The position numbers were made by a program, and so were the translations under genes. Below, one piece after another: positions 33,525 through 46,000 of a stretch of 64,000 nucleotides of DNA (its first letter is position 1; each line of letters opens with the position of its first letter). This stretch comes from Cepaea nemoralis (taxonomy: Eukaryota; Mollusca; Gastropoda; Stylommatophora; Helicidae): assembly GCA_014155875.1 (NCBI GenBank), contig JACEFZ010001418.1, positions 44,552 to 108,551 of the forward strand, given 5' to 3'. Under the pieces are notes generated by a model. The model saw only the letters and a list, made by a program, of their open reading frames with translations. It was not told where the DNA came from and ran no database searches.

Positions 33525-34097
33525 TGTTGCATGTTTTAGCTGTTGTTGATGATGCTGTTATTGTGGGTGTTATTCTGTTTGTTTTTGTTATTGCTTTTAT
33601 TGCTATTAATCTTATTTTTGACTACTGCTTTTGCTGTTGCTTTTTTGTTATGTGTTTGCTATTAATGTTGTTCATGTTATTGCTAATGATGTGGACGTTG
33701 TTGTGAATGCTATTTTTTATTGCGTTATTGTAGATTATATTTTTTATGATGTTATTGATTTTGATTATATTGTTGTTCTGGATGATACTTGATTGTTGCT
33801 GTTGTTGTTGTGAATGTTTTGTTGGTGGTGCTATTGATGATGTTATTGTTGGTAGTGATAATGATGCTGCTAATGTTAATGTTGTAGATTATAGTGTTGG
33901 TGTTGTTATTGCTGCTGTTGTTATTGATGTTGTTAGTTAATGAAGCTGCTGTTAACGTTGTTGTTGATGCTATCAGTGTTAACATTGTTGTTCATGTTAT
34001 TGGCATGGCCATGCTTCATGTTAGATTATCATTGTCGTTTTCTCTATCATCCTATTTAATTAAATTTAATTAAAAGGGGGAGGGGGGTAAACTTACT
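33525..34097. other. Low-complexity TTG/ATT-rich stretch in intron 4
   Basis: T/G/A-rich sequence full of gttattgttgttgat-like motifs with a loose three-base rhythm, ending in tttaattaaatttaatt and a G-rich run at about 34074-34088. No exon signal. It separates the 92-bp repeats from the 20-kb array. Confidence 0.5.
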
Positions 34098-37000
34098 GGA
34101 GTTTGATGCTGGCTGTGGCTGGAGAGTGTGATGCTGGCTGTGGCTGGAGAGTTTGATGCTGGCTGTGGCTAGTTTGATGCTGGCTGGAGAGTTTGATGCT
34201 GGCTGTGGCTGGAGTTTGATGCTGGCTGTGGCTACAGTTTGATGCTGGCTGGAGAGTTTGATGCTGGCTGTGGCTGGAGAGTTTGATGCTGGCTGTGGCT
34301 AGTTTGATGCTGGCTGTGGCTGGAGAGTTTGATGCTGGCTGTGGCTAGTTTGATGCTGGCTGTGGCTGGAGAGTTTGATGCTGGCTGTGGCTGGAGAGTT
34401 TGATGCTGGCTGGAGAGTTTGATGCTGGCCGTGGCTAGTTTGATGCTGGCTGTGGCTGAGAGTTTGATGTGGCTGGAGAGTTTGATGCTGGCTGGGAGTT
34501 TGATGCTGGCTGGGAGAGTGTTTGGTTTGATGCTGGCTGGAGAGTTTGATGCTGGCTGTGGCTGGAGAGTTTGATGCTGGCTGGAGAGTTTGATGCTTTG
34601 GGGGGTTTTTGGCTGGAGAGTTTGATTTGGGGTTTGGGTGGAGTTTGATGCTGGCTGTGGCTGGAGAGTTGATGCTGGCTGTGGGTTTGATGCTGGCTGT
34701 GGGTAGTTTGATGCTGGCTGTGGCTGGAGAGTTTGATGCTGGCTGGAGATTTTTTGTGGGGCTGGTTGGCTGGGGGTTTTGTGGGGGGTTTTTTGGGTGG
34801 GTGGCTGGAGAGTTTGAGGCTGGCTGGGAGGGGGGGGGTTTTTATTGGGGGTTTTGGGTGGAGAGTTTGATGCTGGGTGTGGCTGGAGAGTTTTATGCTG
34901 GCTGGAGATAGTTTTGATGCTTGGGGGCGTGGCTGAGAGTTTGATGCTGGTCTGGAGAGTTTTTGATGCTGTGCTGTGGCTGGAGAGTTTGATGCTGGCA
35001 CTGGGAGAGTTTGATGCTGGGCTGGAGAGTTGGATTGCTGGCTGTGGCTGGAGAGGTTTTGCCTGCTAGGCTGTGGCTAGTTTTGATGCTGGCTGTGGCG
35101 TAGTTTGATGCTGTGTGCTGGGGCTTGGAAGTGTTGATGCTGGCAGTGGGAGTGTTGATTGGCTGGCTGTGTGCTGGAGAATTATTGATGCTTGTCTGTG
35201 CTGGTAAGTGTGATTGGCTGGCTGTGGGCTTGAGAGTTTGATGCTGTCTGTGGCTTAAGTATTGATGCTTGCTGTGGCTGGAGTTTGATTCGTGGCGGGA
35301 GTCTGGAGAGTTTTGATGCTGGCTGTGGCTGGAGAGTTTGATGCTGGCTGTGGCTGGGAGAGTTTTGTATGGCTGTCTGGAGAGTTGATTGCTGTGGGGC
35401 TGTGGCGAGGAGAGTTGATGCTGGCTGGTGTGCTTGACATTTTGATGGCTGGCTGTGGGCTGGAAGAGTGTGATGCTGGCTGTGGGCTGCTGGGCTGTGA
35501 CTACAGTTATTTGATGCTGGCTGGAGTTTGATGCGTGGCTGGAGAGTTTTGATGCTGGGCTGTGGCTACATTTTGATGCGGGCTGTGCTGAGAGTTTGTT
35601 TGATGCTGGCTGTGGGCGTGGAAGAGGTTGTGGTGCTGACTGTGGCTGTGTAGATTTTGCGACGGTGCTGGCTGTGCTGGGAGTGTGATGCTGGCTGTGG
35701 CTGTGGAGTAGTTTTGATGCTGGCTTGCTAGTTGATGCTGGGCTGTGGGCTGTAGATGTTTGAATGCTGGCTGTGGTCTGGAGAGTGGATGCTGGCTGTG
35801 GCTGGAGATTTTGATGCTGGCTGTGGCTTGAGAGTTTGATGCTGGCTGTGTCTGGAGGTTGATGCTGGCTGTGGCTGAAAGTTTTGAGTGCTGCTGTGGG
35901 TCTATGTTTGATGCTGGTCTGTGTGTCTGGGAGATTTTGATAGCTGGCTGTAGGCTGGAGAGTGTGATGGCTGGCTGTGGCTGGGAGATTTTGTATGCTG
36001 GCTGTGGCTGGACGACTGTGATGCTGGGGCTGGGGCTGAGTTTGATGCTGTCGTGCTGGGAGAGTTTGGATGGCTGCTGTATGAGTTTGATTGCTGGCTG
36101 TGTGGGCTGGAGAGTTGTGATGGCTGGCTGGTGGCTTGGGAGATTTTGAGTGCTGGCTTGTTGCTGGAGATTGTGATATGCTGTCTGGTTGCTGAAGAGT
36201 GGATCTGGCTGTGGCGTTGAGTTTGATTGTCTGGCTTGGTGCGGGAGGGTTTGATGACTGGCGGTGGCTGGAGTTTGGAATGCTGTCTGTGGGCTGGGGA
36301 GTGTGATTCTGGCTGTGGCTGGATTTTTAATGCTGGCTGTGGACTACAGTTTGCCTGGCTGGTGGATGGAGGTTTGATGCTAGGCTGTTGGCTACAGTTT
36401 TGATGCTGGCTGTTGCTGGGAGGGTTTGATGCTGGCTGTGGCTGAGGTTTGATGCTGGCTGTGCTACAGTTTGATGCTGGGGCTGTGCTGGAGAGTTTGA
36501 TGCTGGCTGTGCTGGAGAAGTTGTGAGTGCTGGATGTGGCTACATTTGATGCTAGGATGGTGCTACAGGTTTTTGATGCTGCTCGCTGGTCTGTGGCTAA
36601 CAGTGGTGTGATGCTGGCTGTGGCTACAGTTTGTGCGTGGGCTGTGGGCTAGCATTTTGAATCTGGCTGTGCTTCGGAGAGTTTGATGCTGGCTGTGGCT
36701 GGAGAGTTTGATGCTCGTCCCTGGTGGCTGGAAGTGTGATGTGCCTGCTGTGTCTGGAAGGTTTGTTGATGTGCTGGCTGGGCTGGAGAGTTTGATGCTG
36801 GCTGTGGCATGGAGAGTTTGTTGATGCTGGCTGTGGCTGGAGTTTCTCTGATGGCTGGTGCTGTGGCTTGAGGTGTGAATGCGTGGCTGTGGCTGGGGGG
36901 GAGGATTTTGATGCTGGCCTGTGCTGGAGAGTTTGAGTGCTGGCGGGATAGTGTTGATGCGCGGTGCTGTGGCTGGAGAGTTTGATGCTGGGCTTGTGGC

Positions 37001-40000
37001 TGGAGAGTTTTGAATGCTTGCTGTGCTGGAGAGTGTGAGGTGCTGGCTGTGTGCTGGAGAGCAGAGTTGCTTGGTGTGGCGTGGAGAGTGTGATGCTGGC
37101 TGGTGGCTGGAGAGGAGTGATGGCTGGCTGTGGCTGGAGAGTGTGATGCTGCTTGGAGAGTGTGATGCTGGCGGGTGGCTGTGAGACAGTGGTGATGTCT
37201 GTCTTTGGCTGGGGAAAGTGTGATCCTGGGATCTGTGCTGGAGATGTGATGGCTGGCTGTGGCTGATTGAGGTGGTGATGGCTGGCTGTGGCTAGGTTGT
37301 GAGTGGCTGGCTTGTGGGCTGAGTGTGGATGCTGGCTGTGGCGTGAGTTTTGATGCTGGCTTGTGTGTGCTGGAAGAAGTTTTGATCTGGCTGTGGCTGG
37401 AGAGTTTGATGCGAGGCTGGAGTGAGTTTGGATGCTGGCTGTGGCTAGTTTGATGCTTGTGCTGTGGCTGGAGAGTTGATGCTGGCTGTGGGGAGGTTTT
37501 GATGCTGGCTTGAGAGTTTGTGCTGGCTCTGGCTGGGAGAGTTTGATGGACTGGCTGGGAGAGTTTGATTGCTGTGGTGCTGTGGCTGGGGAGAGTTTGA
37601 TTGCTGGCTGAAGAGGTTTGAATGCTGGGCTGGGGTGGCTGGAGAGTTTTGTGTTTGTGCGGGGCGTGGAGAGTGTGGTTATGCTGGCTGAGAGGTGTGT
37701 GCTGGCTGTGGCTGGAGAGTTTGATGCTGGCTGTGGCTAGGAGAATTTGATGCTGGATGTGGCTGGGAAGGTGTGATGCCTGGGCTTGCTGGGAGGATTT
37801 TTGATGCTGGGCTGTTGCTGGAGAGTTATGGTGTCTGGGCTGTGCGTGGAGAGTTATGTGATGCTTGTCTGGAGAGTTTGAGTGCTGCTGTGCGGGAGAG
37901 TTTGATGTGCTGGCGTGTGGCTTGAGTAGTTTTGAATAGCTGGCGTGTGTCTGGAAGAGTGTGATGCGTGGGCTTGTGCTTGTCGTAGGGCTGTTGTACT
38001 ACAGTTTGATGCTGGGCTGGTAGTGTGGTTGATGCTGGCTGTGCGTGGAGTTTGATGGCTGGCTGGAGAGTTTGATGCTGGCTTGTGCTTGACATTTTGA
38101 TGCCTGGATGTGGACTGGAGATGTTGATGCTGGCTGTGGCTGTGGTGAGTGTGGTGCTGACTGTGGGCTGGAGATTTGTGATGCGGTGGACTGTTGCTTG
38201 GGGAGAGTGTAGATGCTGTCTGTGGGCTGGAGAGTTTGATGCTGGCTGTGGCTAGTTTGATGCTGGCTGTGGCTGGAGATTTTGATGCTGGCTGTGGCTG
38301 AGGAGTGATGCTGGGACTGTGGCTGGAGAGTTTGATGCTGGCTGTGGCTGGAGAGGTTTGATTGCTGGCTTGTGCTGGAGAGTTTTGATGCTGGCTGTGG
38401 CTGTAGAGGTTTGATGCTGGCTGTGTGTCTAGTTTGATGCTGGCTGTGGCTGTAGTTTTGATGCTGGCTGTGATGGAGAGTGTGATGCTGGCTGTGTGCT
38501 GGGAGGTGTGATGCTGGGCTGGTGGCTGGAGATTGTGATGCTGGGGCTGTGGTCTGGGAGTTTGATGCGATGCTGGCTGGAGAGTTTGATGCTGGCTGGA
38601 GAGTTTTGATGCTGGCTGTGGCTGGAGAGTGTGATGCTGGCTGTGCTGGAGATTTTGATGCTGGCTGTGGCTGGAGAGTTTTGATGCTGGCTGTGGCTGG
38701 GGTGATGCTGGCTGTGGCTGGAGATTTTGATGCTGGCTGTGGGCTGGAGAGTGTGATGCTGGCTGTGGCTGGAGAGTTTTGATGCTGCTGGGGCTGGAGT
38801 TTGATGCTGGCTGTGGCTGGAGGGTTTGTGATGCTGGCTTGTGGCTGGAGGAGTTTTGATGGCTGGCTGTGCTAAGGAGAGTTTGATGCGGCTGGAGAGT
38901 TTGATGCTGGCTGTGGCTGGGAGAGTTTGATGCTGGCTGTGGCTGGCGATTTGGATGCTGGCTGGTGGCTGGAGAGTTTGATGCTGGCTGTGGCTGAGAG
39001 AGTGTTGATGCTGGCTGTGGCTGGAGAGTTTTGATGCTGGCTTGGCTGGAGAGTTTGTGATGCTGGCTGTGGCTGAGAGTTTGATGCTGGCTGGAGAGTT
39101 TTGATGCTGGCTGTGGCTGGAGGAGTTTGGATGCTGGCTGTGGTCTGGAGAGTTTTGATGCTGGCTGTGGCTGGAGAGTGTTGCTGGCTGTGGCTGGAGA
39201 GTGGATGCTGGCTGTGGCTGAAGAGTGTGATGCTGGCTGTGGCTGGAGAGTGTGATGCTGGCTGGAGAGTTGATGCGTGGGCTGTGTGGCGTGGAAGAGT
39301 GTGATTGCTGGCTGTGGCTGGCGAGTGTGATGCTGGCTGTTGGCTGGAGAGGTGGATGCTGGCTGTGTCTGGAGAGTGTGATGCTGGCTGTGGCTGGAGA
39401 GAGTTGGATGCTGCTGTGGCTGGCGAGTGGATGCTGGCTGTGGCTGGAGGGTTTGATGCTGGCTGGTTGGAGTGATGATGCTGGCTGTGGCTGGAGTTTG
39501 ATGCTGGCTGTGCTGAGAGTTGATGCTGGCTGTGGCTGGAGGGTTGATGCTGGCTGTGGGCTGGAGTTTGATGCGGCTGTGGCAGGAGTTTGATGCGTGC
39601 TGTGGCTGGAGTTTGATGCTGGCTGTGGCGGTAGTTTGATGCGGCTGTTGGCTGGAGTTTGGATGCTGGCTGTGGCTGGAGAGTTTTGATGCTGGGCTGT
39701 GTGAGCTGAGTGTTTGTTGAGGTGCTGGCTGAGATTTTGAATGCTGGCTGTGGCTGGAGTTTGATGCTGGCTGGAGAGTTTGAATGCTGCTGTGGCTGGA
39801 GAGTTGATGCTGGCTGTGGCTGGAGTTTGTGATGCTGGCTGTGGCTGGAGAGTTTGATGCTGGCTGTGGCTAGAGTTTGATGCTGGCTGGAGAGTTTGAT
39901 GCTGGCTGTGGGATGGAGTTTGATGCTGGCTGTGAGCTTCTGATGCTGGCTGGTGGCTGGAAGTTTTGATGCTGGCTGTGGCTGGAGATTTGATGCTGGG

Positions 40001-43000
40001 CTGTGGCTGGAGAGTTTTGCGGCTGTGGCTGGAGAGTTTGATGCGGGCTGTGGATGGGCGAGTTGTGATGCTGGCTGTGGTCATGTGTTGTGATGCTGGC
40101 TGTGGCTGGAGAGTTTGATGGCTGGCTGGTGGCTGGAGATTTGATGCTGGCTGTGGCTAGTTTGATGCTGGCTGTGGCTGGAGAGTTTGATGCTGGCTGT
40201 GGCTAGTTTGATGCTGGGCTGTTGGCTGGAGAGTTTGATGCTGGGCTGTGGCTGAGAGTTTGTGGCTGGCTGGAGAGTTGTTGATGCTGGGCTGTGGCTA
40301 GTTTGGAGATGCTGGCTGTGGCTGGAGGGTTTGATGCTGGCTGGAGAGTTTTTGATGCTGGCTGTTGCTGGAGAGTGTGTGATGCTGGCTGTGGCTGGGA
40401 GAGTTTGATGCTGGGCTGGAGAGTTTGATGTCTAGAGGGCTGTTGTGCTGGAAGTTTGTGCTGGCTGGAGAGTTTTGAGCTGGCTGTGGCTGAGAGTTTT
40501 GGATGCTGGCTGGCTGGCTAGTTTGATGCTGCTGTGGATAGTTTGATGCTGGCTGTGGCTAGAGTTTGATGCTGGCTGTGGCTGGAGAGTTTTGATGCTG
40601 GCTGTGGCTAGAGTTGTATGTCTGGGCTGTGGCTTGAATTTGATGGGCTGGCGGTGTGGCTGGAAGTTGTGATGCTGGCTGTAGCTGGGGGGAAGTTTGA
40701 TGCTGGCTGTGGCTACAGTTTTGATGCTGGCTGTGGGCCTACAGTTTGATGCTGGCTGTGGCTACAGTTTGATGCTGGCTGTGGCTGGGAGTTTGATGCT
40801 GGCTGTGGCTGGGAGAGTTTGATGTGCTGCTGGAGAGTTTGATGCTGCTGTGGCTGAGAGTTTGATGCTGGCTGTGGCTTGAGAGTTTGATGCTGGCTGT
40901 GGCTGTGGCGTGTGACTTACAGTTTGAGCTGCTGGCTGGAGTTTGTGATGCTGGCTGTGGCTGGAGTTTGATGCTGGCTGTGGAGAGTTTGATGCTGCTG
41001 TGGGCTAGCATTTTGATGCTGGCTGTGGCTGGAGAGTTTTTGATGCTGGCTGTGGCTGGAGAGTTTTGATGCTGGCTGTGCTGGAGAGTGTGATGGCTGG
41101 CTGGAGGGTTGATGCTGGCTGTGGCTACAGTTGTGATTGCTGGCTGGGAGTTTGATGCTGGCTGTGGCGTGGAGTTGCTGGCTGTTGGGCTGGAGATTTT
41201 GATGCTGGGCTGGGGGCTAATGTTTGGAGTGCTGGGCTGTGGCTGGAGAGTTTGATGCTGTGGCTTGTGGCTGGAGATGTGATGCTGACGTGTGGCGGAG
41301 ATTTTGATGCTGGCTGTGGGCTGGAGAGTTGTGGTCTGGCTAGTGGCTGTGGAGAGTTTTGATGCTGGCTGTGGCTGAGTGTGATGCTGGTGTGGCGTGG
41401 GGAGTTGTTGGATGCTGGCTGTGGCTGGAGAGGGTTGATGCTGGCTGTGGCTGGAGATTTTGATGCTGGCTGTGGCTGAGATTTTGATGCTGGTGCGTGT
41501 GGCTGGAGAGTTTTGATGCTGGCTGTGGCGGAGATTGTTTGATGCTGGCTGTGGCTAGTTTTGGATGCTGGCTGTGGCTGGGATTATTTTTGATGCTGGC
41601 TGTGGCTGGAGAGTTGATGCTGGCTGTGGATGAGATTGTGGTTGATGCTGGCTGTGGCTGGAGAGTGTGATGCTGGCTGTGGCTGGAGAGTTTGATGCTG
41701 GCTGGAGAAGTTTGGATCCGTGGCTGGAGAGTTTGTGATGCTGGGCTGTTGCTGGGGAGAGGTGGTGATGCTGGCTGTGGCTGGAGTCTTTTGGTGATGG
41801 AGCTGGCTGTGGCTGAGAGTGTTGATGCTGGTGTGGCTGGAAGAGTTTGATGCTGGCTGTGGGCTGGAGAGGTGATTGCTTGCTGCGTGGGCTGGATAGT
41901 TTGATGCTGGCTGTGGCTGGGAGTTGTGATGCTGGCTTGTGACTGGAGGGTTTGATGCTGGCTTGTGGCTGGAGAGTTTGATGCTGGCTGTGGCTGGAGA
42001 GTGTGATGCTGGCTGTGGCTGGAGTTTTTATGCTGCTGTGCTAGAGTTTGGTATGCTGGCTGTGGCTGGAGAGTTTGATGCTGGCTGTGGCTGGAGTTTG
42101 ATGCTGGCTGTGGCTGGAGTTTGATTGCTGGCTGTGGCTGAGAGTTTGATGCTGGCTGTGGCTACAGTTTGATGCTGGCTGTGGCTGGAGAGTTTGATGC
42201 TGGGGGGCTGGTGGCTGGAGTTTGGCTGCTGAGGGCTGTGGCTGAGGCAGTTTTGATGCTGGCTGTGGCTGAGAGTTTGATGCTGGGCCTGGCTGTGGCT
42301 GGAGCGTTTGATGCTGGCTGGGCTAGAGTTTGATGCTGGCTGTGGCTGGAGAGTTTGATGCTTGTGGAGAGTGTTGATGTGGGCTGGAGGGGGGGGGGGG
42401 GGGTGGCTGTGGCGGGGAGAAGTGTGATGCTGGCTGTGGCTGGAGAGTGTGATGCTGGCTGGAGAGTTGTTGGGAGATCTGGCTGTGGCTTAGGAGTTTG
42501 ATGCTGGCCGTGGTGGGCTGGTAGTTTGATTGCTGGCTGTGGCTGGAAGAGTGTGATGCTGGCTGTGGCTGGAGATTGGTTGATGCTGGCTGTGGGCTGG
42601 AGAGTTTGATGCTGTGGCTGGGAGGAGTTTGTGATGCTGGCTGTGGCTGGATGTTTGATGCTGGCTGTGGCTGGAGAGTTTGATGGCTGGCTGTGGCTGG
42701 AGAGTGTGATGCTGGCTGTGATGGAAGTGGTTGCTGGCTGTGGCTGGAGAGTTTGATGCTGGCTGTGTGCTGGAGAGAGTGATGCTGGCTGGTGGCTGGA
42801 GAGTGTTGATGGCTGTGCGTTTGGAGAGTGTGATGCTGGCTGTGGCTGGAGAGTTTGATGCTGGCTGTGGCTGGAAAGTTTGTGATGCTGGGCTGTGGCT
42901 GGAGAGTGTGATGCTGGCTGTGGCTGGAGAGTTGATGCTGGCTGTGGCTAGGTTTGATGCTGGCTGTGGCTGGAGAGTTTGATGCTGGCTGTGGCTGGTT

Positions 43001-46000
43001 TGTTGATGCTGGCTGTGGCTGGAGAGTTTGATGCTGCTGTGGCTGGAGAGTTTGGATGCTGGCTGGAGAGTTTTGATGCTGGCTGTGGCAGTTTGATGCT
43101 GGCTGTGGCTGGAGTGAGTTTGATGCTTGTGGCTGGGAGAGTTTGTGCTGCTGGCTGAGAGTTTGATGCTGGCTGTGGCTGGAGAGTTGATGCTGGCTTG
43201 GAGGAGGTTTGATGCTTGTGGCTGTGGCTGGAGAGTTTGATGCTGGCTGTCTGGAGAGTTTGATGCTGGGCTGTGGCTGAGAGTTTGATGCTGGCTGGAG
43301 AGTTTGATGCTGGCTGCGTGAGAGTTTGATGCTGGCTGTGGCTGGAGAGTTTTGATGCTGGCTGTGGCTAGTTAGTTTGATGCTGCGTGGCTAGTTTTGA
43401 TGCTGGCTGTGGCTGGAGAGTTTGATGCTTGTGGCTGGAGAGTTTTGATGCTGGCTGTGGCTGGAGAATTTGTGATGCTGGCTGTGGCTGGGAGAGTTTG
43501 ATGCTGGCTGTGGCTGGAGAGTTGATGCTGGCTGTGGCTGGAGGTTTTTGATGCTGCTGTGGCTGGAGATTTTGATGCTGGCTGTGGCTGGAGAGTTTGA
43601 TGCTGGCTGTGGCTGGAGATTTGAGGCTGGTGTGGCTGGAGAGTTTGATGCTGGCTGTGGCTTGAGAGTTTGATGCTGGCTGTGGCTGGAGAGTGTGATG
43701 CTGGCTGTGGCTGCGTGAGCTGTGACTACAGTTTGATGCTGGCTGTGAGTTGTGATGCTGGCTGTGGCTGGAGTTTGATGCTGGCTGGAGAGTTTGATGC
43801 TGGCTGTGGTGATACATTTTGATGCTGGCTGTGGCTGGAGAGTTTGATGCTGGCTGTGGCTGGAGTGTGTGTGCTGACTGTGGCTGGAGATTTTGATGCT
43901 GGCTGTGGCTGGAGAGTGTGATGCTGCTGTGGCCGGACAGTTTGATGCTGGCTGTGGCTATTTTGTTGATGCGGGCTGTGGCTGGAGATGTTTTGATGCT
44001 GGCTGTGGCTGGAGAGTGATGCTGGCTGTGGCTGGAGATTTTGATGCTGGCTGTGGCTGGAGAGTTTGATGCTGGCTGTGGCTGGAGAGTTTGATGCTGG
44101 CTGTTGGCTGGAGAGTGTTTTGAGTTGCTGCTGGCTGTGGCTGAGATTTGATGCTGGCTGTGGCTGGAGAGTTTGATGCTGGCTGTGGCTGGAGAGTGTG
44201 GTGCTGACTGTGGCTGGAGTTTGATGCTGGCTGTGGCTGGAGAGTGTGATGCTGGCTGTGGCTGGATATTTTGATGCTGGCTGGAGAGTTTGAGTGCTGT
44301 GGCTGGAGAGTTTGATGCTGGCTGTGGCTGGAGTTGTGATGCTGGCTGTGTGGCTGAGAGTTTTGATGCTGGCTGTGGCTGGAGAGTGTGATGCTGGCTG
44401 TGGCTGGAGATTTTGATGCTGGCTGTGGCTGGAGAGTGTGATGCTGGCTGTGGCTGGAGAGTTTGATGCTGGCTGTGGCTGGAGTTTGATGCTGGCTGTG
44501 GCTGGAGGGTGTGATGCTGGCTGTGGCTGGAGAGTGTGATGCTGGCTGTGGCTGAGAGTTTGATGCTGGCTGTGGGACAGTTTGATGCTGGGCTGTGGCT
44601 GGAGTGGTTGATGCTGGCTGTGGCTGACAGTTTGATGCTGGCTGTGGCTGGAGGGTTTGATGCTGGCTGTGGCTGGAGTTTTTGATGCTGGCTGTGGCTG
44701 GACAGTTTGATGCTGGCTGTGGCTGGAGAGTTTGATGCTGGCTGTGGCTGGAGTTTTGATGCTGGCTGTGGCTACAGTTTGATGCTGGCTGTTGTTCTGG
44801 TACAGTTTGATGCTGGCTGTGGCTAGAGTTTGATGCTGGCTGTGGCTGGAGTGTTGATGCTGGCTGTGGCTGGAGAGTTTGTGTGTGCTGGCTGTGGCTG
44901 GAGAGTTTGATGCTGGCTGTGGGCTGGAGAGTTTTGATGCTGGCTGGAGAGTTTGATGCTGGCTGTGGCTGGAGAGTTTGATGCTGGCTGTGGCTGGAGA
45001 GTTTGATGCTGGCTGTGGCTGGAGTTTGATGCTGGCTGTGGCTGGAGAGGGTGGATGCTGGCTGGAGAGTTTGATGCTGGCTGTGGCGAGGTTTGGATGC
45101 TGGCTGTGGCTGGAGAGTTTTGATGCTGGCTGTGGCTGAGAGTGTGATGCTGGCTGTGGCTGGAGAGTGTGATGCTGGCTGTGGCTGGAGAGTGTTGATG
45201 CTGGCTGTGGCTGGAGAGAGTGATGCTGGCTGTGGCTGGAGAGAGAGTGCTGCTGGCTGGAGAGTGTGATGCTGGCTGGAGAGTGGTGATGCTGGCTGTG
45301 GCTGGCTGGAGAGTGTGATGCTGGCTGTGGCTGGAGAGTGATGCTGGCTGTGCTGGAGAGTGTGATGCTGGCTGTGGCTGGAGAGTGTGATGCTGGCTGT
45401 GGCTGGAGAGTGATGCTGGCTGTGGCTGGAGATTTTGATGCTGGCTGTGGCTGGAGAGTTTGATGCTGGGCTGGGAGAGTTTGATGCTGGCTGTGGCTGG
45501 AGTTTGATGCTGGATGTGGCTGGGAGTTTGATGCTGGCTGTGGCTGGAGTTTGATGCTGGCTGTGGCTGGAGTTTGATGCTGGCTGTGGCTGGAGAGTTG
45601 ATGCTGGCTGTGGCTGGAGTTTGATGATGCTGGCTGTGGCTACAGTTTGATGCTGGCTGTGGCTAAGTTTGATGCTGGCTGTGGCTGGAGAGTTTGATGC
45701 TGGATGTGGCTGGAGGTAGTTTGTTGATGCTGGCTGTGGCTGGAGAGTTTGATGCTGGCTGTGGCTGGAGAGTTTGATGCTGGCTGTGGCTGGAGAGTGT
45801 GATGCTGGCTGTGGCTGGAGGTGTTTGATGCTTGCTGTGGCTGGAGAGTTTGATGCTGCTGTGGCTGTGGCTTGAGTGGAGTTTGGATGCTGGCTGTGGC
45901 TGGAGAGTTTGATGCTGGCTGTGGCTGGAGAGTTTGATGCTGGCTGTGGCTGGAGAGTGTGATGCTGGCTGTGGCTGGAGAGTTTGATGCTGGCTGTGGG

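Noticed and set aside
32791..34097. tRNA, snRNA or extra exon in the intron 4 island
   Set aside because: No cloverleaf, no A/B boxes, no open frame with proper splice sites; only short direct repeats.
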